A DNA stretch of 64,000 nt. Source: Komagataeibacter diospyri (GTDB taxonomy: Bacteria > Pseudomonadota > Alphaproteobacteria > Acetobacterales > Acetobacteraceae). Made by a program: the position numbers and the translations under genes. Under the pieces are notes generated by a model. That model was given only the letters and a program-made list of their open reading frames with translations. It was not told the DNA's origin and made no database searches. The stretch covers positions 62,001 through 126,000 of the forward strand of contig NZ_BDLU01000032.1 of assembly GCF_006538165.1 (NCBI RefSeq), in the 5' to 3' direction. Of the stretch, positions 17,191-24,198 are shown one piece after another (position 1 is the stretch's first letter; every line of letters begins with the position of its first letter).

Positions 17191-17700
17191 AACCTGCCCC
17201 ATGACATGAAGACGGTTTATATTGAGTATCGTACAAACCCGCCATCCCTCGCGTCTGTTCCGGCGTGACGCATAACAGGAAATCAGCAGCCCGGAGACCT
17301 TAAGGACCGGGATGCATACCAACCTGTCCAGAACAGCCATCCATCCGACGGCCACAATTACAAAGAGTTATGTACGTGACTATTTAGAATTTCTTCTTCT
17401 TTTTCACACATGCATTACCGACAGGCGATCCGATCCGGGTGCGAAACAGCGGCGCAACGGATCAATTCCCATGAGTTCTGTATGACATCAGTCTTCATAG
17501 CTGACCCAAATCCGTCAAATCAGAAATACAATCCTATGTACCTTACCCCTCAGCCGGGAATTGACCAGAACGTGTAAACTTGGCGCGATGCAGGAAACGA
17601 ACCTATATGGCACCATAACCCGCTTCAACAGCGCATGAACGGGGTCAGGTGCTGCTGCCAGCAAAAAAAGACGATACTGTAACCATACAAAATGCAGCAT
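17191..17700. other. 510-bp stretch without a supported gene
   Basis: Open frames here are short or antisense and lack ribosome sites and convincing protein character. No repeat or RNA gene recognised. It borders the left end of the mobile element. Confidence 0.5.
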
Positions 17701-17733
17701 TTTTTGTGCACGGTCACATCTAGACGGCGGCGG
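17701..17733 (+). repeat. Left direct repeat of the mobile element (attL-like)
   Basis: This 33-base sequence matches 33973-34005 at 30 of 33 positions, the last 18 bases (ACATCTAGACGGCGGCGG) being identical. At its right edge it runs into GCGGTCTTGAAAA (17730-17742), a 13-base copy of the anticodon arm of tRNA-Ser(UGA) at 34057-34069. That link to the tRNA supports this being an integration boundary. Confidence 0.6.
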
Positions 17734-17940
17734 TCTTGAAAATCTCCGCCACTCTCCGATAAATTTCCAAAATCGTTTATTATCAATACGATGGCGTGCG
17801 TTCATATTCCGCATGTAACGCCCTGCTCCTGCCTTCCCGAACATCAGGTCGGCACAAAAACCGGCACAGCCATCGACGCGGATCACCAGCCAGATCGCGG
17901 GTGATCGCCGGAGATCACCCGGTATGGTTTTTCATTGAAT

Positions 17941-17963
17941 ATGATACCATATTTCAGTATCAT
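17941..17963 (+). promoter_or_regulatory. Inverted repeat before hicA, likely HicB operator
   Basis: ATGATAC and GTATCAT form a perfect 7-base inverted repeat with a 9-base spacer, ending six bases before the hicA start codon. Binding by the ribbon-helix-helix end of HicB would block transcription; this is inference from position. Confidence 0.5.
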
Positions 17964-17969
17964 CCGTTT

Positions 17970-18221
17970 ATGAAAGCCAAGCACCGCCGCACCCTCGAAC
18001 TGATCTTCAGGCGGCCTGTCTCCGGCAACGTGCCGTGGGGCGACATTGAAGCCCTGTTCATCTCACTGGGCGCCGAAGTGTCGCGGGAAGGATCACGCAT
18101 TGGCGTGGTCCTGTTCGGGGAAATCAGGGTCTTTCACCGCCCCCACCCCAAGCCGGATACGAACAAGGGTGCTGTGGCATCAGTGCGGAAATGGCTGGAG
18201 CAGAACGGAGTAACGCCATGA
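17970..18221 (+). CDS. hicA: HicA-type toxin (mRNA interferase)
   Basis: The 83-residue protein MKAKHRRTLELIFRRPVSGN... matches the alphaproteobacterial HicA branch with WGDIEALFISLGAEV, a GSRIGVVLFGE strand pair, the HRPHP motif and a DTNKGAVASVRKWLE helix. HicA toxins cleave mRNA when free of antitoxin. The stop overlaps the hicB start by four bases, the usual toxin-first order. The ATG at 17970 is chosen because it begins the family-typical KxKHRRTLE; the frame runs further up without support. First gene inside the mobile element. Confidence 0.85.
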   Translation: MKAKHRRTLELIFRRPVSGNVPWGDIEALFISLGAEVSREGSRIGVVLFGEIRVFHRPHPKPDTNKGAVASVRKWLEQNGVTP

Positions 18222-18550
18222 ACAACGTGATGGAGATTGGCGGCCACCGGGCCGTCATCCAGTTTGATCCGGAAATCGGCATGTTCCGGGGCGAATTCCT
18301 TGGCCTGAATGGCGGGGCGGACTTCTACGCAGACAGTGTGGAAGGGCTGCGCAGGGAAGGCGAGACCTCGCTCCGCGTGTTTCTGGAAATGTGCGAGGAA
18401 AAGGGGATCGCCCCTACCAAACGCTACTCCGGCAAGTTTCAGGTCCGCCTGTCACCAGATGTTCATGCCCGTGCCGCTGAGATTGCGGCCGCCCGTGGCG
18501 TGAGCCTGAACCGGCTTGTTCAGGATGCGTTGGAGCTTGTTGAGCGGTAA
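18218..18550 (+). CDS. hicB: HicB-type antitoxin
   Basis: The 110-residue protein has the HicB layout: an N-terminal RNase H-like domain (YADSVEGLRREGETSLRVFLE) that masks the toxin, then a ribbon-helix-helix DNA-binding end (FQVRLSPDVHARAAEIAAARG, SLNRLVQDALE). It overlaps hicA by four bases (ATGA), so translation is coupled. It should neutralise HicA and repress the operon through the inverted repeat at 17941. Confidence 0.85.
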   Translation: MNNVMEIGGHRAVIQFDPEIGMFRGEFLGLNGGADFYADSVEGLRREGETSLRVFLEMCEEKGIAPTKRYSGKFQVRLSPDVHARAAEIAAARGVSLNRLVQDALELVER

Positions 18551-18757
18551 GATTCACTTATCAATCAGATCGTGAATTACTGGTGCTGTTTTGTAAGGGA
18601 GGCGAATGGCAAGGCCTGAACGGGTTCCTGCCGTTTTTTCACCTGACACACATTATGTGTTTATCTTGTGCATAAGAGCTTTAATGCACACTACATATTG
18701 TGCTTTCCTCTTCCAATATTTTGAAGGTACGGCTATCCAGATTTCAGACAAAAAGAA

Positions 18758-18851
18758 AGGGGCTAGGATTCGTGGTCCTGCCCCTCTCTGCTCCGCAAGC
18801 GAATTGGCCGCCTGCGGAATGCTCTCTTGTGTAGCATGGGCCATATGGCCC
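18758..18851 (+). other. Cluster of three consecutive hairpins (possible structured RNA)
   Basis: Three stems stand in a row in a 350-base non-coding stretch: AGGGGC/GCCCCT with nested AGGA/TCCT (18758-18785), TCCGCA/TGCGGA (18792-18818), and the perfect palindrome GGGCCATATGGCCC (18838-18851). They end about 50 bases before the following gene. They could be a leader or a small RNA; no known RNA family is recognised. Confidence 0.3.
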
Positions 18852-18901
18852 GTACAAGATGCAGGGTCAAGGCGGCTTACATTAAAACTGTAGGTTACAA
18901 A

Positions 18902-19210
18902 TTGACCAACTTCAGCAATGCTTCGCTATATGAGCAGGCAATCCGCTCCCAGCAGCGGCTATATGTTCGATATCATGGGTCAGATCGTATAATTGAACCG
19001 CATACCTTCGGCAGATGTCGTAACGGCAATGAATTGTTGCGCGCTTGGCAGGTCTCAGGTGGTAGCCGTTCTGGCATACCAACGGGCTGGAAGCTGTTCA
19101 ACGTAGACGAAATAAATACTGCACAACCGACAGGTGAAACATTCCCCATTCCCCAGCCTGGGTATAAACGTGGTGATACAGCCATGCGCGTAATCTACGC
19201 GCAATTGTAA
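18902..19210 (+). CDS. WYL-like small protein of unknown function
   Basis: About 102 residues from a TTG at 18902; the frame also contains an upstream ATG at 18827, but that would run through the hairpin cluster. SLYEQAIRSQQRLYVRYHGS, DRIIEPHTFGR, LLRAWQVSGG and PTGWKLFNVDEI resemble the beta-strand core of WYL domains (a strand of Y-x-G, then hI-x-P-h, then W-h, then W-x-x-F-x-h-x-x-I). Standalone copies of this kind occur in many bacteria. A ligand-sensing role is only a guess. Its 3' end overlaps an antisense gene. Confidence 0.6.
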   Translation: MTNFSNASLYEQAIRSQQRLYVRYHGSDRIIEPHTFGRCRNGNELLRAWQVSGGSRSGIPTGWKLFNVDEINTAQPTGETFPIPQPGYKRGDTAMRVIYAQL

Positions 19211-19283
19211 ATCCACCACAGTTGCAACGGCCCGGTTCAAATGCCGGTCCGTTGTAGACTGCACAGTCAGACCAATGCTTCAT
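19098..19283 (-). CDS. Small phage-type protein with WSDCAVYN and CNC motifs
   Basis: The 61-residue frame begins MKHWSDCAVYNGPAFEPGRC and continues NCGG. This cysteine-bearing start is familiar from small proteins in phage and prophage lysis regions. An AAAGAGAG ribosome site precedes the ATG. The rest reads poorly and overlaps the 3' end of the plus-strand gene by 113 bases, so the C-terminus may be an out-of-register remnant. Function unknown. Confidence 0.4.
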   Translation of the reverse strand: MKHWSDCAVYNGPAFEPGRCNCGGFTIARRLRAWLYHHVYTQAGEWGMFHLSVVQYLFRLR

Positions 19284-19341
19284 TATGCTCTCTTTCTGAT
19301 TCTCTTTCCTCAAAAGAAGATCCTATGCGGCCTCCACCAGA

Positions 19342-19464
19342 TCACGGCGCGGAAGGCCCAAGATTATCGCGCACGTAACGCTGGTGGTCCCAACGCTCCA
19401 CAAAATAGATCACCCACGCCAGCGCGGACTGTACCACGATGATGCCAAGAGCCGCCCAGATCAT
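19342..19464 (-). CDS. 40-residue membrane protein in the phage lysis cluster
   Basis: The frame MIWAALGIIVVQSALAWVIY followed by a charged end (FVERWDHQRYV...) predicts one membrane helix with its charged tail on one side. Its start overlaps the stop of the preceding 37-residue gene (ATGGAATGATC), so it is the last of a translationally coupled series. Small one-helix proteins here could be spanin, holin-modulating or unknown phage proteins. Confidence 0.5.
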   Translation of the reverse strand: MIWAALGIIVVQSALAWVIYFVERWDHQRYVRDNLGPSAP

Positions 19465-19574
19465 TCCATCCGTCCCTGCCGCCAGCAGTCGCGCGCGAAC
19501 GCGATGAGCAGATAGCTCACCGCGCAGGCCGCCCCCAGCACGAAGCCGAGGGCCAATCCGGAATAGAAGTTCAC
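19461..19574 (-). CDS. 37-residue membrane protein in the phage lysis cluster
   Basis: A GTG-start frame whose stop overlaps the next start and whose own start overlaps the preceding stop (GTGA). Residues 4-27 (YSGLALGFVLGAACAVSYLL) form one membrane helix, followed by FARDCWRQGRME. Overlapping starts and stops on both sides argue that it is translated. Function unknown. Confidence 0.5.
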   Translation of the reverse strand: MNFYSGLALGFVLGAACAVSYLLIAFARDCWRQGRME

Positions 19575-19771
19575 GACGCCTGAATGGCCGCGTTATCGGC
19601 CTTGCACTTGGCGTAGATCGCTTCGATGTCGGCTGCGGTCGGGCCGGTGCTGCTCTTGGTCTGCTCGACCGCCTGCACGATGGTGGTCCATGCTTCGGGC
19701 CCGTATTTCTCGATCAGGCCGATGACGGTGGTGGCGCCGCTTACGATGGCGCTGATTTCCGCTGTATCCAT
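19571..19771 (-). CDS. Hypothetical 66-residue phage protein
   Basis: The product starts MDTAEISAIVSGATTVIGLI and has a helical C-terminus (AADIEAIYAKCKADNAAIQ). It lies between a phage lipoprotein gene (stop two bases upstream) and two tiny membrane genes, all co-oriented. No signal or full membrane span is evident. I do not recognise the family. Confidence 0.6.
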   Translation of the reverse strand: MDTAEISAIVSGATTVIGLIEKYGPEAWTTIVQAVEQTKSSTGPTAADIEAIYAKCKADNAAIQAS

Positions 19772-19772
19772 A

Positions 19773-20135
19773 TCAGTTGCTCCCCGTGGTCGTGGTCGCC
19801 TGCGCGTCGGCCAGCGCGGATTGCAGTCCGGCCAGCGCGCTTTCGGCAGTGGAAACGGTGGTGGTGGTCAGGCTGTCTCCCGCGGTGATGGCGTTATCCA
19901 GCGCGGTCAGCGGGGTCATGGCGGCGGCGGATGCCGTCTTGATCTCGGCCTTGACCGTGGCGTTCACATTGCCGCTGGCCAGATAGGCTTCGGCACCAGT
20001 GGCGGCCACGTGGTAGGCGCTCATGGTATCGTATGCAGCCTTCTGCAGGTTCACCTGCCTGTCGGATGCACAGGCCCCGAGGGTGGCCAGCGAGAGGACG
20101 GCGGCGCAGGCCGCCAGGCGGGATCGTTTGATCAT
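19773..20135 (-). CDS. Phage-encoded lipoprotein
   Basis: The 120-residue product has a lipoprotein signal, MIKRSRLAACAAVLSLATLG followed by ACAS, giving a lipobox LGAC with the cysteine near residue 22. The mature part is alanine- and threonine-rich and helical (KAAYDTMSAYHVAATGAEAY). Its place in the lysis cluster suggests a role at the envelope during lysis or exclusion, but it does not look like a short Rz1 spanin. Function unknown. Confidence 0.65.
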   Translation of the reverse strand: MIKRSRLAACAAVLSLATLGACASDRQVNLQKAAYDTMSAYHVAATGAEAYLASGNVNATVKAEIKTASAAAMTPLTALDNAITAGDSLTTTTVSTAESALAGLQSALADAQATTTTGSN

Positions 20136-20144
20136 GTCGGTTCC

Positions 20145-20408
20145 TTATGGCCAGATCACGGCTGGCGTGTAGGCGGACCACGTGTTCTCTGCCGTGCAGA
20201 CGTAGATGCCGCCGGATGCGAAAATGATGGTGCCGGGCACCCCGGGCGCACTGTCGGACGCGGGCGCGGCCCCGATGGTGATGGTCAGGTTTCCCGCGCC
20301 ATCAACTCCGGCTGCGCTTGTTTCGATCATGCGCTGCGCATCAAGGCGCGTCGGGTATTTGCCGGGATCGAAAGGTCGACTGCGCCTGATGGGGTTAGGC
20401 GTTCCCAT
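20145..20408 (-). CDS. Hypothetical 87-residue phage protein
   Basis: The product MGTPNPIRRSRPFDPGKYPT... has a helix DAQRMIETSAAG, then beta-type sequence with GTIIFASGGIYVCTAENTWS, a pattern seen in small phage structural or tail-tip proteins. Its start overlaps the end of the holin-like gene by 14 bases. Role unknown. Confidence 0.55.
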   Translation of the reverse strand: MGTPNPIRRSRPFDPGKYPTRLDAQRMIETSAAGVDGAGNLTITIGAAPASDSAPGVPGTIIFASGGIYVCTAENTWSAYTPAVIWP

Positions 20409-20745
20409 TGGTCGCCTGCTCCGGCCGGCCTTTTTTGTTCAGGACCGGGATACCGGCCGAAGCCACGGCCTGCTTGGCGGCAGGCTTGTCCGCCACCGGC
20501 ACGCGCACGCCCGATTGCCCCGGTTTGAAGTGGTTTTCCGCCCAGCCGATGTTCAGGCCGATGGTGGTGATGACCTGCCAGGCCACCGCCCACCGGCTGC
20601 CTGCGTGCGGCGGCGGCACCATCGCGGTGACTGCGCCACAGGCGATGATGAACAGGGCGACATAAAAGGCATACTGCTCCGGAACCTCGGTCAGCAGCAG
20701 CGCGATGACGGCCCCGAGACCGCCCAGTTTTGCAGTGGTGTTCAT
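20395..20745 (-). CDS. Holin-like phage membrane protein
   Basis: The 116-residue protein starts MNTTAKLGGLGAVIALLLTE, then has PEQYAFYVALFIIACGAVTAMV as a second helix and VAWQVITTIGLN as a weaker third, with a charged C-terminus. Small proteins with two or three helices next to an endolysin-type gene are often holins. The start at 20745 overlaps the hydrolase stop by four bases (ATGA). The longer upstream frame lies within the hydrolase gene. The holin role is inference from context. Confidence 0.6.
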   Translation of the reverse strand: MNTTAKLGGLGAVIALLLTEVPEQYAFYVALFIIACGAVTAMVPPPHAGSRWAVAWQVITTIGLNIGWAENHFKPGQSGVRVPVADKPAAKQAVASAGIPVLNKKGRPEQATNGNA

Positions 20746-21164
20746 GCACCATCTCCATGCAGGCCGATCCGGTAGAAATCGTGATGGCCGATTGTCTTGA
20801 TGAAAAACCGGGGCAGCGCCCACATCGGGACCGGGCTGCCGTGCCGGTAGTAGCTGTCCGCGCCGTCCGTCAGGTCCACCAGCGCTCCGGCCACCAGTTG
20901 CAGGGCCAGTTCGTGAGCCGTCCGGTATTGCGGGTCGGACTGGTTCAGGCTGGCTATCTTCCCGGCGTTGGGATCATCCGCATTCCAGCAGGAGAACTGC
21001 CACGGCGCGCGGCAGACGGATGTGATGTCGCGGCCCCACCAGCCGGGGTGCGCCGCCCGGTTGCCGATTACGTTCAGGACCGCCTGCATGCCGCACAGCC
21101 CTTCCCCCCTCGCCTCGCCCCATGCGGTGCGGGCTGCAGTGTCTATGGCGGTGGCGTCCAGCAT
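20742..21164 (-). CDS. Cell wall hydrolase (SleB/CwlJ type), probable endolysin
   Basis: The 140-residue protein has ARTAWGEARGEGLCGMQAVLNVIGNRA, the signature of the SleB-like hydrolase family with its catalytic glutamate in WGEARGE, followed by VCRAPWQFSCWN. Such enzymes cleave the glycan backbone of peptidoglycan. Placed before a holin-like gene, it is the likely phage endolysin. The ATG at 21164 overlaps the previous stop (TGATG), supporting this start. There is no signal peptide, so export would need the holin. Confidence 0.75.
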   Translation of the reverse strand: MLDATAIDTAARTAWGEARGEGLCGMQAVLNVIGNRAAHPGWWGRDITSVCRAPWQFSCWNADDPNAGKIASLNQSDPQYRTAHELALQLVAGALVDLTDGADSYYRHGSPVPMWALPRFFIKTIGHHDFYRIGLHGDGA

Positions 21165-21538
21165 CAGCCGAACACCCCGTGCCAGATGTGGCAGACGGCG
21201 CGCCATGCGGCGTCTCCGATCTGGCCCCAGCCCAGCAGCCCGGTAATCAGGACAGCCCAGAACATCATCCGCTTGTCGCGGGCCGCTTCCCGTTCCTCGA
21301 TGCGTCCCAGCCGGGAGGACAGGTCGTTATCGCGATTGTCCTGCTTTTCCTGCAGGGCGCTGAAACGGTCGTTCATTTCACGGCGGGTCTCGGCGGCATT
21401 ATCGTTGACCGCCTGCATCAGAAGCGCGTTCTGGTGCTTCATGTCATCGCGCAGATTGTCCTGCACGCCTTCGACGCGGGCGACACGTTCACGCACCACG
21501 GCGACTTCCTCGACCGTGGCATAACGGGGATCGGTCAT
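21164..21538 (-). CDS. Phage coiled-coil protein with C-terminal membrane helix
   Basis: The 124-residue product has a long amphipathic coiled coil (EVAVVRERVARVEGVQDNL through SRLGRIEEREAARDKR) followed by one membrane helix, MMFWAVLITGLLGWGQIG. The form resembles haemolysin XhlA-like or inner-membrane accessory lysis proteins. It is translationally coupled on both sides (shared TGATG and stop/start at 21538). A lysis-accessory role is inferred. Confidence 0.6.
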   Translation of the reverse strand: MTDPRYATVEEVAVVRERVARVEGVQDNLRDDMKHQNALLMQAVNDNAAETRREMNDRFSALQEKQDNRDNDLSSRLGRIEEREAARDKRMMFWAVLITGLLGWGQIGDAAWRAVCHIWHGVFG

Positions 21539-21831
21539 CAGTGAGATACCGCCTCACCGGACACGCCCGTCCATGCGCTGCCGTTCCACAGCACCAGCAC
21601 GCCAGCGCTTCCGCTGCCGATCCTGCAGTCAGAGCAGAAGGAAGGAATGCCAGTCTGCCCCGATGCGGGAAGTGCTGCATATGTGGTGGAAAGCGGGACG
21701 CCTATGCCCTGGGACCCCGGCGTCTGTGCGCCGAAGTCAAACAGGCCATGGTCCATGGGGGACGTGGGTGCTGCATGCGCCTGCACCGTGACAAGAAGGC
21801 TGGCGGCTGCCAGAAGGTGAGAGAAGCGCAT
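21538..21831 (-). CDS. Exported hypothetical phage protein
   Basis: The 97-residue product begins with a signal peptide (MRFSHLLAAASLLVTVQAHA, cleavage likely after AHA). The mature part has FCSDCRIGSGSAGVLVLWNG, a beta-rich segment resembling phage tail-tip or head-decoration modules. GGGGA precedes the ATG by five bases. First gene of the minus-strand cluster that ends at 19342. Function unknown. Confidence 0.55.
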   Translation of the reverse strand: MRFSHLLAAASLLVTVQAHAAPTSPMDHGLFDFGAQTPGSQGIGVPLSTTYAALPASGQTGIPSFCSDCRIGSGSAGVLVLWNGSAWTGVSGEAVSH

Positions 21832-21955
21832 GCCGTCCCCGAAAACTGAATGGTCAGGTTTTCGGGGTATGGGTGGTTTGTTAGTACGGTGTGGGATGGC
21901 AGGCGTTTTTATCCCTCACATACCGTGATCTCTCGGCACCGACGTAAAGCATAAC

Positions 21956-21986
21956 TTGACACATTAAGCGTAAAGCAATACTTTAC
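21956..21986 (+). promoter_or_regulatory. higBA promoter with operator over the -10 box
   Basis: A consensus -35 box TTGACA (21956-21961) and a -10 box TACTTT (21979-21984) are 17 bases apart. The perfect inverted repeat GTAAAG-CAATA-CTTTAC (21970-21986) covers the -10 box. The higB ATG at 21992 would lie almost at the transcription start, so the mRNA may be nearly leaderless. Confidence 0.55.
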
Positions 21987-21991
21987 TCTCG

Positions 21992-22282
21992 ATGGAAATC
22001 GAAAGCATCAGACACAAGGGATTGCACCGGTTTTTCGAGACAGGAAACCCGAAGGGAATCGTGGGAGATACTGCCCGCCTGCGCAAGATGCTGGCTTTTA
22101 TCGATGCTGCGGCTTCGCTGGATGAACTTTCGGTTCCACCCAATTACGGCCTGCATGCCCTGTCAGGAGATCGGGCCGGCACATGGTCCATGACCATAAC
22201 GCGCAACTGGCGGCTGACCTTCCGGGTCAATGACCAGGGCGCACTGGAAGATATGGATATGGAGGACTATCATGGCGCTTAA
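21992..22282 (+). CDS. higB: HigB-type toxin (RelE superfamily)
   Basis: The 96-residue protein has the HigB core: GLHRFFETGNPKGI near the start, LRKMLAFIDAAAS, then PPNYGLHALSGDRAGTWSM and TRNWRLTFRV, where the W-S and R-L-T-F residues mark this ribosome-dependent mRNA nuclease family. It overlaps the antitoxin gene by 11 bases in the toxin-first order typical of higBA. The -10 box and operator lie just before the ATG. Confidence 0.85.
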   Translation: MEIESIRHKGLHRFFETGNPKGIVGDTARLRKMLAFIDAAASLDELSVPPNYGLHALSGDRAGTWSMTITRNWRLTFRVNDQGALEDMDMEDYHGA

Positions 22283-22571
22283 GATGCACCCGTCCCTCGC
22301 CGTAAACGTTGGGGACTGGATCAGAACTGAACTGGTTGAGCCCCACGGCCTGAAGATCAAGGAGCTGGCCGAACACTTCGGGGTATCACGGCAGGCGCTG
22401 AGCGCCCTGCTGAACGGTCGCGCCCACCTGTCCGCCGATATGGCGATCCGGTTTGAAAAGGCATTTGGCGTAAAGGCCGATACCCTGATGCGCATGCAGG
22501 TGGCATGGGACATGGCGCAGGCCCGCATCCATGAGGCGGACCTGCATGTGCGGTCTCTTGTCGCGGCGTAA
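22272..22571 (+). CDS. higA: HigA-type antitoxin (XRE family)
   Basis: The 99-residue protein has the HigA helix-turn-helix: GDWIRTELVEPHGLKIKELA, then HFGVSRQALSALLNGRAHLS and MAIRFEKAFGV. GGAGG precedes the ATG at 22272, inside the end of higB, fixing the start. It should bind HigB and the inverted repeat at 21970-21986 to control its own operon. Confidence 0.85.
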   Translation: MALKMHPSLAVNVGDWIRTELVEPHGLKIKELAEHFGVSRQALSALLNGRAHLSADMAIRFEKAFGVKADTLMRMQVAWDMAQARIHEADLHVRSLVAA

Positions 22572-22621
22572 CAGTCCGGTCGCGTCCCCTCCCCGCACAG
22601 GCAAGGAAGGGAACATTCCAC

Positions 22622-23122
22622 CTACCGGCCTAACTGTCGGGTTTGTTCCTGCTTGATCCGCTGCACGTCATTCCACATCTGCATGATGCCGTGCGCCGCA
22701 GCCCGCAGGCTACGTTCGCAGTTGTCGGCATTGGCCTTGTCCGGGTGGTGGTAGATGCGGGTGCAGACGGCCAGCGCCTTGCCCAGTTCACCGGCGACTT
22801 CGGTGGCGGACAGGGGCTGCGCATCTTCAAAGAAGTCGGGCTTTTGCGGCGTGAGATCGACCGCCTGCCCCATGTCTTCTGTCCGTATATACCGCCCCAG
22901 CACCTTCACCGCGAACAGCACCCGCTCGCCCAACGGGTTGACGGTCCAGACCAGCCCGGTACGTGTCCGCGCCAGACGTTCCCATTCCGCCGTGGGTTCC
23001 AGGCGGGCCACCACGATATTGCCCTTCTCATTGACGATCACGGCCTCGGTGCCCGGCGCAAGGTGGCAGTCATTCGCATCGAACAGAATCAGCTTGCCAT
23101 CAAGCTGTATGGCCCCGCTCAT
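22622..23122 (-). CDS. Hypothetical phage protein, 166 residues
   Basis: The product starts MSGAIQLDGKLILFDANDCH, has a mixed beta region to about residue 75 (GNIVVARLEPTAEW, GLVWTVNPLGERVLFAVK) and a helical C-terminus (AGELGKALAVCTRIYHHP). It follows the antirepressor gene with a four-base overlap (ATGA), so the two are translated together. No known family recognised. Confidence 0.6.
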   Translation of the reverse strand: MSGAIQLDGKLILFDANDCHLAPGTEAVIVNEKGNIVVARLEPTAEWERLARTRTGLVWTVNPLGERVLFAVKVLGRYIRTEDMGQAVDLTPQKPDFFEDAQPLSATEVAGELGKALAVCTRIYHHPDKANADNCERSLRAAAHGIMQMWNDVQRIKQEQTRQLGR

Positions 23123-23907
23123 GTTGGGATTGCTCCCGAACGATGCGCGAAAGGGCGCGGGGTTGCCTTCTGGGCCAGTCCGGCCGCCAGCGTGGTGTCA
23201 TCGTCCGGCACGTCACCGATGATCGTCCTGATCTTCGCCAGCCCCTTCTGCGTAATCATCGGCTGGCCCACGCCTTCGACATAGCCGGTACGCCTGACCT
23301 CGACGTTCTTGGACTCCATCAGCCCGGCCTTGATCTTGTCGGCATAGGCGCACTTGCGACCTGTGACGCTGTGGGTATAGAGCCAGCCGAGTTCGATCAG
23401 CCGGTTGACGAACTTCCGCTCCGGCCACCCGCACTGCTGGGCTGCGGAACGCAGGTTATGGACCCCTTCGAGTGATGCCAGTTTATCGAGGGCCGCCACT
23501 TTGGGTTCCAGTGCCCTCTTTTCCTCGACTAGCTTGTCACGCTCCTGTGCCAGGCGACCAGCTTCGAGAAGGGCTTCGGCGTAGGTCTTGGGGAGTGCCG
23601 GGGCCTGCTGGGCTTCCAGTTCCATCCATCGGCGGACCACCTTCAGGCGCAGGTCGGCGCGGTAGCCGAGGACGAGGTTGTAGGTCAGATCCTGCGGGAG
23701 GTTATAGCACTCACGCTCCTTGCCTTGAGCGTCTAGATAGGTCGATCCAAACTTGGATCGACCCTCTCCGACCTGTTCCAGCATAGCGCGAATGTCACGC
23801 ATAACGTGCGCATGTTGCTTGGCCGTCAGTTCCGCGATCTCGCGGCTCGACATGGTGAGTGCGTTTCCTGTGGAAACTGCTATGGTCGGTATGCTAAAAG
23901 CCGTCAT
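23119..23907 (-). CDS. Rha-family phage regulator with KilAC antirepressor domain
   Basis: The 262-residue protein has an N-terminal Rha domain (SSREIAELTAKQHAHVMRDI, then YNLPQDLTYNLVLGYRADLR and a KVVRRWMELE helix), a coiled-coil linker (residues ~115-145), and a C-terminal KilAC/ANT-type domain (VHNLRSAAQQCGWPERKFVN, LIELGWLY, then TQKGLAKI). Proteins of this kind counter phage repressors or interfere with host factors. It lies in the regulatory part of the element, downstream of the Arc-like and C1-like genes on the same strand. Confidence 0.8.
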   Translation of the reverse strand: MTAFSIPTIAVSTGNALTMSSREIAELTAKQHAHVMRDIRAMLEQVGEGRSKFGSTYLDAQGKERECYNLPQDLTYNLVLGYRADLRLKVVRRWMELEAQQAPALPKTYAEALLEAGRLAQERDKLVEEKRALEPKVAALDKLASLEGVHNLRSAAQQCGWPERKFVNRLIELGWLYTHSVTGRKCAYADKIKAGLMESKNVEVRRTGYVEGVGQPMITQKGLAKIRTIIGDVPDDDTTLAAGLAQKATPRPFAHRSGAIPT

Positions 23908-23919
23908 TCGTTGGGTTCC

Positions 23920-24141
23920 TTATTCAACGTGAGAAGCATCGGGGGATTGTTTGGCGACGTGCCCCGATGCTTTGTCTTCTTCCATTCGCAGTCTAATGAG
24001 AAAATTGATTTCTGCATTCATACTGCGCCGACTTTTAAAAGCTTGTGCCCTAATCCATTCATGAGATGGCGGATCAAGCCTTATCTGAAGAGGCTTTTTT
24101 TCTTCCGTACGAAACGAAGACACTTTCCTATCCTTAGTCAT
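23920..24141 (-). CDS. Arc-like ribbon-helix-helix DNA-binding protein
   Basis: The 73-residue product contains KPLQIRLDPPSHEWIRAQAF followed by KSRRSMNAEINFLIRLRM, the strand-helix-helix order of Arc/MetJ repressors used by phages. It sits between the C1-like repressor and the Rha gene, so it probably controls early phage transcription. Operator unknown. Confidence 0.75.
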   Translation of the reverse strand: MTKDRKVSSFRTEEKKPLQIRLDPPSHEWIRAQAFKSRRSMNAEINFLIRLRMEEDKASGHVAKQSPDASHVE

Positions 24142-24198
24142 TCAACGGGGCTATTCCCGTTTCTGACTAATGCCATTTTGGGGTTATGGCGTCAATGC

